6,111 nt of DNA from JBBSUX01 sp038234045 (lineage in GTDB: Bacteria > Pseudomonadota > Gammaproteobacteria > Burkholderiales > Burkholderiaceae_C): NCBI GenBank assembly GCA_038234045.1, contig JBBSUX010000213.1:1-6111 (forward strand), read 5' to 3'. Below the pieces are notes generated by a model. The model ran no database searches, was not told the origin of the DNA, and saw nothing but the letters and a program-made list of their open reading frames with translations. Of the stretch, positions 1-5,354 are shown piece by piece (within the stretch, counting starts at the first letter, position 1; the number at the start of each line of letters is the position of its first letter). Both the position numbers and the translations under genes were made by a program.

Positions 1-669
1 GCGGGCGAGCGCATCTGGCGCCCGCTGAACAACCCGCGCGTCACCCATGCTTCTGCCTTTACCGACCGCACGCCCAAAGGCTTCGGGCTGTTGCAGCGTG
101 ACCGCGTGTTCGACCATTACCTCGACGGCGTGTACTACGACCGCCGCCCGAGCTTGTGGGTCGAGCCGATGGGCGACTGGGGCGAAGGATCGGTGCAGCT
201 GATCGAAATCCCGACCGACGACGAGATCCACGACAACACAGTGGCCGCCTGGGTGCCCAAGGCACCAGCCAAGGCCGGAGCCAGCTTTCGTTTCGGCTTC
301 AAGCTGTACTGGACTGACCGCGAACCTTTCCCCCCGCCGCTGGCGCTGGTGCAGGCGACACGTGAGGGCCGTGGCGGCCAGCCCGGGCAGCCGCGCCCGG
401 CGGGGGTTGTGAAGTTCATGGTGGAGTTTCAGGGTGGCCAGCTGGCAAGCCTGCCTTTCGGCGTAAGGCCCGAAGCGGTGCTTTCGGCCGCGACAGGAAG
501 CTTTTCGTATGTCTTCACCGAAGCCGTTCCCGACGGTATTGCCGGACATTGGCGGGCTCAGTTCGATTTCACGCCCGCAGGGCCGGGTCCTGTCGACATG
601 CGCCTCTACCTGAAGACAGGTGACCAGACCCTTTCCGAAACCTGGCTGTATCAGCTCGATGTGGCGTGA
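1..669 (+). CDS. opgD: Glucan biosynthesis protein OpgD/OpgG, C-terminal part (5' end outside window)
   Basis: This is the last 222 codons of a periplasmic osmoregulated glucan (OPG/MDO) biosynthesis protein. The reading frame is open from base 1 and ends at TGA 667-669. Visible family hallmarks are GERIWRPLNNPR at residues 2-13, KGFGLLQRDR near 26-35, RRPSLWVEPMGDWG near 48-61, EIPTDDEIHDN near 69-79 and the C-terminal TLSETWLYQL. The order fits the end of the N-terminal beta-sandwich domain followed, from about residue 95, by the Ig-like C-terminal domain. E. coli OpgG is about 511 residues, so a little over half the protein lies upstream. Family members act in the periplasm on beta-1,2-glucan backbones, and E. 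coli OpgD and OpgG are now classed as GH186 glucanase-fold proteins. The DGVYYDRRPSLWVEP segment looks more like OpgD than E. coli OpgG to me, so the symbol is tentative; the family is secure. A TTG at position 91 is internal, not the start. Confidence 0.93.
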   Translation, partial: AGERIWRPLNNPRVTHASAFTDRTPKGFGLLQRDRVFDHYLDGVYYDRRPSLWVEPMGDWGEGSVQLIEIPTDDEIHDNTVAAWVPKAPAKAGASFRFGFKLYWTDREPFPPPLALVQATREGRGGQPGQPRPAGVVKFMVEFQGGQLASLPFGVRPEAVLSAATGSFSYVFTEAVPDGIAGHWRAQFDFTPAGPGPVDMRLYLKTGDQTLSETWLYQLDVA

Positions 670-690
670 AGGGGCGCGGGTGAACCGGCG

Positions 691-729
691 CAGCGCTCGC
701 GTGCCCCATCCGCTGCACGCGCAGCGCTG
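691..729 (+). other. Strong stem-loop between the glucan gene and the serine hydrolase gene
   Basis: Bases 691-704 (CAGCGCTCGCGTGC) pair with 715-729. They form 14 base pairs interrupted only by one bulged C at 722, around a 10-base loop (705-714). The stem starts 22 bp after the opgD stop codon. No T-run follows directly: the first T-rich stretch is about 15 bp further on (745-760), so this is not a textbook intrinsic terminator. It may be a transcript 3'-end-stabilising hairpin, a weak terminator or a REP-like palindromic element. A 10-bp direct repeat, GCGCAGCGCT, occurs at 688-697 and 719-728 as a by-product of the palindromic AGCGCT ends of the stem. Confidence 0.6.
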
Positions 730-774
730 AAGCGGCATCATCGACATTTGTTTCTTTCCGAACCGGAACCGTAC

Positions 775-2052
775 ATGCTTTCTTCTGCTGCCACCACGGC
801 CTTTCCCGAGGGCGAAGCGCCCCCAATCCCAACTACTGCTTCCTCTTCGCCCGCGCACAAGGACGGGCAGTCAGCTTCCTCGTCCTCGTCAACGTCAGAG
901 AGCCGGTCGGCTTTCGATCCGCAGCATGTGCGCTCGGCCTTCGCGCGCCTGGTGAGCGAAGGTGCATTGCCCGGCGCCGTAGTGCACGTGCAGCGCGGCG
1001 GTCATAAGGCCTACTGCGAAGCTTTCGGCCAACAGGTACCGGCTGCTGCGGGTGCCGAGCTGCCGATGCGCACCGACAGCGTCTTCCGCATCTATTCGAT
1101 GACCAAGCCTATCGTTTCGCTTGCCGCGCTGATGCTGATGGAAGAAGGCCGATTGCTGCTGTCGCAGCCGGTTTCGCGCTGGCTTCCAGCGTTCGCCAAT
1201 CAGCATGTGCATGTACTGGACAAGGAAAACGGCCTGCCACGCCCGGAGCCGGTAATGCGCGAGGCGAGCCTGTACGATCTGCTGCGCCACACCGCTGGCC
1301 TGAGCTACGCCTGGGAGGCGGGCACGGTGGAGGATGCCTATCGCGCTGCCCGCATCGGTTCGCGCCGATCCAGCAATGCCGAGCTTGCGGAAGCTCTGGG
1401 CCCGTTGCCCTTGTTGCGGCAGCCCGGAAGCGCCTGGGAGTACAGCCGAGCAACCGATGTGCTGGGCGCTGTGCTGGAAGTGGTCACGGGCGAATCGTTG
1501 GGTGTGCTGCTGCAACGCATGATTTTTGGTCCGCTCGGCATGACGGAAACCTCGTTTCAGGTGCCCGAAGGCTTGCAGCCGCGCCTGGCGGAAGCTTTTC
1601 CGCGCGATCCGCAGACCGACGCGGCCGTTGCGCTGCTCGACGTGACGCAGGCAGCGCGCTTCGAATCGGGCGGTGGCGGACTGGCTTCCACCGCCGCCGA
1701 CTATTCGCGCTTTCTCGATGTGCTGCGGGGCGGCGGAACCGCCAACGGTGTGCGCTTGATCAGCCCCGCCACGATGGCGTTCATGCTGTCGGACCATATT
1801 GCCGGACTGCCGGCGGTGGGCGCCATCCTGCCGCAGGGCTACGGTTTCGGACTCGGTGTCGCGGTGCGCCGCGCTGCTGGCGGCGCGAGCCGGACAGGGT
1901 CAGCCGGCCAGGTCAGCTGGAGCGGGCTCGGCGGCACGGCGTTCTTCTTCGATCCCGCGGAGGATCTTTACGCCATCGTTCTGGCGCAAGCTCCCGGGCA
2001 ACTGGAGCACCTGATCGAGCTGTTACCCAACCTGGTTTATGCCGGCCTGTGA
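775..2052 (+). CDS. Serine hydrolase, class C beta-lactamase / family VIII esterase-like
   Basis: The product is a 425-residue serine hydrolase of the beta-lactamase/penicillin-binding-protein fold. The nucleophile motif is SMTK (Ser108, Lys111), inside FRIYSMTKPIVSLAALMLMEEG. The tyrosine motif is YSR (Tyr223), in the usual WEYSRATDVLG setting. The third active-site strand reads WSGLGGTAFFFDP (about 382-394), which resembles the WGG-type motif of family VIII esterases such as EstB rather than the KTG of true beta-lactamases. Hydrolysis of an ester, amide or lactone is likely, but the substrate cannot be read from sequence. The first 45 or so residues are Ser/Pro/Ala-rich, precede the conserved domain, and show no hydrophobic signal peptide or lipobox, so a cytoplasmic location is inferred. 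ATG 775 has a weak GGAA upstream at 765-768; an in-frame TTG at 748 would add 9 residues. It follows opgD on the same strand and converges on mntR. It may be annotated elsewhere simply as a beta-lactamase family protein. Confidence 0.92.
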   Translation: MLSSAATTAFPEGEAPPIPTTASSSPAHKDGQSASSSSSTSESRSAFDPQHVRSAFARLVSEGALPGAVVHVQRGGHKAYCEAFGQQVPAAAGAELPMRTDSVFRIYSMTKPIVSLAALMLMEEGRLLLSQPVSRWLPAFANQHVHVLDKENGLPRPEPVMREASLYDLLRHTAGLSYAWEAGTVEDAYRAARIGSRRSSNAELAEALGPLPLLRQPGSAWEYSRATDVLGAVLEVVTGESLGVLLQRMIFGPLGMTETSFQVPEGLQPRLAEAFPRDPQTDAAVALLDVTQAARFESGGGGLASTAADYSRFLDVLRGGGTANGVRLISPATMAFMLSDHIAGLPAVGAILPQGYGFGLGVAVRRAAGGASRTGSAGQVSWSGLGGTAFFFDPAEDLYAIVLAQAPGQLEHLIELLPNLVYAGL

Positions 2053-2058
2053 TGGCGC

Positions 2059-2095
2059 GGCAGGCGGTGCAAATGCCCGCGCTGCCTATTTTTTT
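2059..2095 (+). terminator. Intrinsic terminator after the serine hydrolase gene
   Basis: A GC-rich hairpin is formed by GGCAGGCGG (2059-2067) pairing with 2077-2086, with one bulged G at 2081. The loop is 2068-2076. A T-rich tract follows, with seven consecutive Ts at 2089-2095. The hairpin begins 7 bp after the serine hydrolase stop codon, and the T-tract lies inside the last codons of the convergent mntR. Read on the minus strand there is no T-run after the stem, so it should work only for plus-strand transcription. Confidence 0.75.
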
Positions 2096-2577
2096 GCTCG
2101 CTCTGCGGCTCGTTGAGCCGCCAGAAAACGACTGAACGCTTCGAGGGTTGGGGCGCTGACGTGGTGTTCGATGCCCTCCGCATCGCGCCGCGCTGAATCC
2201 TCGTCGACGCCGATCGCCTTCAGGAAATCCTCCACCATCCGGTGCCGTTCGCGGCTCTGCGTTGCTAGCAACTTGCCCTCAGGCGTCAGAAAAACGCCAC
2301 GATAGGGTCGGCGCACGACGTATCCGGCATCTGCCAATCGCGCCAATGCCTTGGCTACGGTGGGCTGGGCCACTCCGAAGCGAGCGGCAATATCCACCTG
2401 GCGTGCTTCACCGCCGTCGGACAGCAGGTCGTCGATCAGCTCGACGTAGTCTTCCACACGTTCCTGGGCCCGCGCGGCGCGGACCTGGCGAAAACTTTCT
2501 ACCTGGATCGCCGGATCGACAAGTCGCGGTGCTTCGGGCGGTCTGGTTTTCTGCCGGATGGGTGGGGACTTATTCAT
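2086..2577 (-). CDS. mntR: Manganese-responsive transcriptional regulator MntR (DtxR family)
   Basis: The product is a 163-residue DtxR-family metalloregulator that senses Mn(II) and normally represses the manganese importer gene. A winged helix-turn-helix spans about residues 58-102 (VDIAARFGVAQPTVAKALAR, then the wing RRPYRGVFLTPEG). The dimerisation and metal-binding part carries RHRMVEDFLKAIGV and DAEGIEHHVS. By alignment with B. subtilis MntR (Asp8, Glu11, His77, Glu99, Glu102, His103), the metal ligands are Asp43, Glu46, His112, Glu134, Glu137 and His138, and all are present. No C-terminal SH3-like domain exists, as expected for MntR rather than DtxR/IdeR. The protein has about 35-40 basic and proline-rich residues ahead of the first helix, as some proteobacterial MntR proteins do. 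ATG 2577 lacks a clear Shine-Dalgarno sequence. It is transcribed divergently from mntH, its expected target, and the last codons hold the T-tract of the facing gene's terminator. Confidence 0.95.
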   Translation of the reverse strand: MNKSPPIRQKTRPPEAPRLVDPAIQVESFRQVRAARAQERVEDYVELIDDLLSDGGEARQVDIAARFGVAQPTVAKALARLADAGYVVRRPYRGVFLTPEGKLLATQSRERHRMVEDFLKAIGVDEDSARRDAEGIEHHVSAPTLEAFSRFLAAQRAAERAKK

Positions 2578-2642
2578 GCCGTGGGGAATTGGCTGTGCGA
2601 GAGCGTGAGTGGTGGATTTACAGCAGGCAGCGGGGTGGACGC

Positions 2643-2655
2643 AGGAAATTTTCCT
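2643..2655. repeat. Short AT-rich palindrome upstream of mntR
   Basis: AGGAAATTTTCCT is an inverted repeat with perfect 6-base arms around a central T. It lies 66-78 bp upstream of the mntR start codon, in the mntR-mntH intergenic region. It does not resemble an MntR box. It could be a binding site for another regulator, or chance: a 6-bp-arm palindrome is not rare, although it is AT-rich against a GC-rich background. Confidence 0.3.
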
Positions 2656-2717
2656 TCAAGCGCATCCGATTCTGTATGACCCGCGTAAACCGACCATGTA
2701 CTCAAGATTGCCTGCGC

Positions 2718-2742
2718 TTTAATTCTTAGCCTAGGCTATATT
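2718..2742 (+). promoter_or_regulatory. Possible mntH core promoter (-10 candidates)
   Basis: Two hexamers within one base of TATAAT lie here: TTTAAT at 2718-2723 and TATATT at 2737-2742. Neither has a good -35 hexamer at 16-18 bp upstream; for TATATT the best-spaced sequence is GCGCTT at 2714-2719. Either would place the transcription start in or just after the MntR box, as expected for a repressed promoter. The resulting leader would be about 50-70 nt to ATG 2800 or 150-170 nt to ATG 2902. The call rests on position and AT-richness and is weak. Confidence 0.3.
2723..2742. promoter_or_regulatory. MntR operator (MntR box) in the mntR-mntH intergenic region
   Basis: The core TAGCCTAGGCTA (2727-2738) is a perfect 12-bp palindrome. 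Set against the enterobacterial MntR box AACATAGCNNNNGCTATGTT, the 20-bp site matches 12 of 16 defined positions: 5 of 8 in the left half and 7 of 8 in the right half (GCTATATT). The 4-bp spacer is correct. It lies 58-77 bp upstream of mntH ATG 2800, overlaps candidate -10 hexamers, and is in the only intergenic region shared by mntR and mntH. MntR with Mn(II) bound is expected to sit here and repress mntH. Whether mntR itself is regulated from this site is unclear, because it lies about 146 bp from the mntR start. Confidence 0.72.
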
Positions 2743-2799
2743 GCAAAACGGACGCACTCCGAATTTGGCCACCAAACTGCGCCGCGTCATGCCCACCCT

Positions 2800-4185
2800 A
2801 TGAATCCAGATTTTTTGAAAACCGTCAGCGCTGACCCTGCTGTCCGGCCGCCTGCCGGCGCAGCCTCGACGGGTTTTCGTGGGCGTGCGCCAGGGCTGAG
2901 CATGGGCGAGATGAATGGCAGCATTGCTTTTCCGTCGGCCGGTCATTGGGCGCGCCGCCTTTTCGCGTTTCTCGGGCCCGGCTACATGGTGGCGGTCGGC
3001 TACATGGATCCGGGTAACTGGGCCACCGATATCGCCGGCGGTTCGCAGTTCGGCTACATGCTGCTGTCCGTGATCCTGATGTCCAACATCATGGCGGTGG
3101 TGCTGCAGGCGCTGGCGGCGCGGCTGGGCATCGCCACCGGCCTCGACCTGGCGCAGGCCTGCCGCGCGCGCTATTCACGGCCGGTCAACCTCGCGTTGTG
3201 GCTGGCATGCGAGGCCGGCATCATTGCCTGCGATCTGGCTGAGGTGATAGGCACGGCGATTGCGCTGAACCTGCTCTTCGGCTTGCCCCTGGTGTGGGGC
3301 GCAATCCTGACAGCACTCGATGTGTTCGTCGTGCTGCTCCTGATGGGACGGGGCTTTCGTGCGCTGGAAGCTTTTGTGATGGCTTTGCTGCTCATCATCT
3401 TCGGCTGCTTCGTGGTACAGATCGCACTGGCGGCGCCCGGTATCGGCCCGGTGCTGGCGGGTTTCATACCCAAGGCCGAAGTGGTCACGAACCCGGCGGC
3501 CCTCTACATTGCCATCGGCATCATCGGCGCAACGGTAATGCCGCACAACCTTTACCTGCATTCCTCCATCGTCCAGACGCGGGCGTATCCGCGTACCGAC
3601 GAAGGCCGTCGCACGGCAGTGCGCTGGGCCGTGACGGATAGCACCATCGCCCTCACGCTGGCGCTGTTCGTCAACGCGGCCATCCTGATTACCGCTGCTG
3701 CCGTGTTCCATGCGGCCGGCCGAACCGATGTCCAGGAGATCGAACAGGCCTACGAGCTTCTGACGCCGATGCTGGGCGTCGGCATCGCGTCCACCGTCTT
3801 CGCTGTGGCGCTGCTGGCTTCGGGCGTCAATTCCACCGTCACTGCCACCCTTGCGGGCCAGATCGTGATGGAGGGTTTCTTGCACATGCGGCTTGCGCCC
3901 TGGGCGCGGCGGCTCATCACACGCGGGATCGCCATCGTTCCCGTCGTGGCTGTCACCGCTATCTATGGCTCGCATGGCACTGCCAAGTTGCTGGTGCTGA
4001 GCCAAGTCGTGCTGTCGATGCAATTGCCGTTTGCGGTGATTCCGCTGGTGCGGTTCGTCAGCGAACGGAAGCTGATGGGCAAGCTCGTCGTAGGACGCTG
4101 GCTCGGGACGCTTGCTTGGCTAATCGCGGTGGTGATTGTGGTGCTCAACCTCAAGCTGCTGTTCGACACCATTGTGGGCACCTGA
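2800..4185 (+). CDS. mntH: Proton-coupled manganese transporter MntH (NRAMP family)
   Basis: The product is a 461-residue inner-membrane divalent metal importer that brings in Mn(II), and usually Fe(II) to a lesser degree, with protons. The NRAMP metal-site motifs are intact: DPGN in the broken helix TM1 (Asp70-Asn73) and ATVMPHN in TM6 (Ala244, Met247, His249). The proton-path pair DLAE (Asp145, Glu148) in TM3 and Gln408 in the TM10-like segment QLPFAVIPL are also present. About eleven hydrophobic segments are seen from residue 54 to the end, matching the family. E. coli MntH has 412 residues; the excess here is a roughly 45-residue hydrophilic N-terminus rich in Pro, Ala and Gly. ATG 2800 has no convincing Shine-Dalgarno sequence. 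An in-frame ATG at 2902 has AGGG at 2892-2895, six bases upstream, and would give a 427-residue protein closer to the family norm, so the true start may be 2902. It is divergent from mntR, with a matching operator upstream, and no clear terminator is seen after TGA 4183-4185. Confidence 0.95.
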   Translation: MNPDFLKTVSADPAVRPPAGAASTGFRGRAPGLSMGEMNGSIAFPSAGHWARRLFAFLGPGYMVAVGYMDPGNWATDIAGGSQFGYMLLSVILMSNIMAVVLQALAARLGIATGLDLAQACRARYSRPVNLALWLACEAGIIACDLAEVIGTAIALNLLFGLPLVWGAILTALDVFVVLLLMGRGFRALEAFVMALLLIIFGCFVVQIALAAPGIGPVLAGFIPKAEVVTNPAALYIAIGIIGATVMPHNLYLHSSIVQTRAYPRTDEGRRTAVRWAVTDSTIALTLALFVNAAILITAAAVFHAAGRTDVQEIEQAYELLTPMLGVGIASTVFAVALLASGVNSTVTATLAGQIVMEGFLHMRLAPWARRLITRGIAIVPVVAVTAIYGSHGTAKLLVLSQVVLSMQLPFAVIPLVRFVSERKLMGKLVVGRWLGTLAWLIAVVIVVLNLKLLFDTIVGT

Positions 4186-4219
4186 GTGCCAACCGGACCG
4201 TGCAGGCGATTCCAAGAGA

Positions 4220-5320
4220 TCAATCCCGCATCGCGTCCCTGAACGCACCAGGCCCCTGACCGGTCCAGCCGCGAAATGCGCGCGCAAAACTCTTCTCGTT
4301 GCGAAAGCCCACCGCCAGCGCGATCTGCTTGAGCGGACCACCTCGCCCCCGCAGCAATGCCACCGCCATATCGCGTCGCACGGCATCCTTGAGGATCTGC
4401 AGCGAAGCACCTTCTTCCTGCAACTGCCGGTGCAGCGTTCGGGTGGAGACGTGCAGGCGCTCGGCGATCAGATCAGCGCGTGTGGCTTCTTGCGGATGTT
4501 GCTTCAGCAGTTCGCGCACGCGGTCGACCAGCAAGCGATCCCGGCGGTACTGGCGCACCGTAAGCGGCAATGCCCGCTGCAGCATGGCCCGCATCGCGGT
4601 CTCGTCGCGCACCAGCGGCAGCTCCAGATAAGCGGTGTCAAAAGCGAATCCTGCAGCTGCGGCATCGAACTGTGCCGGACCGGGAAAAAGCAGCGGATAC
4701 ACCTGCACATGCGTCGGCGCTGCGAACGGAAAGCGTACCTTGCGCAAGCTGATGCGGGAATCGGTGGCCCAGCAGAGAAAGCCGTGCAGGTAACGCATTA
4801 AGGTTACGAGGCAGAACTCTCGAAATTTCGCGAGGTCGCGGCGCTCCTCGATCCGCAGCTCGACCCCATGGGCAGATCGTTCCAGATGCAGGCGGACGTC
4901 GTCGGTCAGCAAGCCGTGGTGGCGGCACCAGCGCGCCAACGCGATGCCAAGCCTGGGTGCGGTCACGGACGCCCGGCACAACATGCCGTAGCTGCCCCAC
5001 GGAAGGCGCCTGCTGAACCAGCCGAGGGCCTCGTCGTCGAGCTCCTGCATGGCAAAACCCGAGAGCGCCTCGAACTGCGCCGCTGTCACGCGCGCACCGG
5101 GGCTGCCCAGCTGCACGACGGGAATGCGCGCGTGGGCAAGGGCCGGCGCGGCGCTCATGCCCCTATCCTCGTAGGCGTCGGTAATCGCCCGCACGAAGGC
5201 CATCGGCGTCGCAGCAACCCTTGCCACACGCGCAGTGTTTCTTGGGTGTCGCACAGGGATTCCGGGCGCATCGGCGGCTTGGGAGGACTGCGCGCGAGCG
5301 ATTGCGCGGGAAGTGGCCAT
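4220..5320 (-). CDS. AraC-family transcriptional regulator with AraC_binding_2-type N-terminal domain
   Basis: The product is a 366-residue AraC/XylS-family regulator. The C-terminal DNA-binding part has both helix-turn-helix units: ADLIAERLHVSTRTLHRQLQEEG (about 282-304) and IALAVGFRNEKSFARAFRGW (about 333-352), ending in the family-typical TGQGPGAFRD. The region from about residue 40 to 265 (AFVRAITDAYEDRGMS, then LPWGSYGMLCRASVTAPRLGIALARWCRHHGLL and PLLFPGPAQF) matches the effector-binding arm of the OruR/ArgR-like subgroup, known for sensing small catabolic substrates. The frame stays open much further upstream, but that part overlaps the BKACE gene antiparallel to no domain, so ATG 5320 is the longest credible start. 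ATG 5203 (327 residues) also fits, because family similarity begins near there; neither has a good Shine-Dalgarno. It lies 34 bp downstream of the BKACE gene on the same strand, suggesting co-transcription and control of that pathway, which is an inference. It converges on mntH with 34 bp between stop codons. Confidence 0.9.
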   Translation of the reverse strand: MATSRAIARAQSSQAADAPGIPVRHPRNTARVARVAATPMAFVRAITDAYEDRGMSAAPALAHARIPVVQLGSPGARVTAAQFEALSGFAMQELDDEALGWFSRRLPWGSYGMLCRASVTAPRLGIALARWCRHHGLLTDDVRLHLERSAHGVELRIEERRDLAKFREFCLVTLMRYLHGFLCWATDSRISLRKVRFPFAAPTHVQVYPLLFPGPAQFDAAAAGFAFDTAYLELPLVRDETAMRAMLQRALPLTVRQYRRDRLLVDRVRELLKQHPQEATRADLIAERLHVSTRTLHRQLQEEGASLQILKDAVRRDMAVALLRGRGGPLKQIALAVGFRNEKSFARAFRGWTGQGPGAFRDAMRD

Positions 5321-5354
5321 GGCGGGGCGTGTCGTCAGTCGCGGGGCGAACTGC

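Noticed and set aside
895..1797. 300-codon open frame antisense to the serine hydrolase
   Set aside because: It is His/Gln/Arg-rich with no family resemblance. This is a typical antisense shadow of a GC-rich gene whose sense product has clear catalytic motifs.
2262..2729. 155-codon plus-strand frame covering mntR and part of the intergenic region
   Set aside because: It overlaps mntR in antisense and runs through the MntR operator region. It shows no domain and has biased Arg-rich composition.
2578..2799. Manganese riboswitch (yybP-ykoY type) or small RNA in the mntR-mntH gap
   Set aside because: No recognisable riboswitch core or extended pairing was seen. The operator palindrome explains the expected regulation.
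3175..4023. 282-codon open frame antisense to mntH
   Set aside because: The sense strand encodes an unambiguous NRAMP transporter. The antisense product is a low-complexity shadow rich in Arg, His, Asp and Gln.
4186..4219. Possible bidirectional terminator between convergent mntH and the AraC gene
   Set aside because: The 34-bp gap has no GC-rich stem followed by a T-run on either strand.
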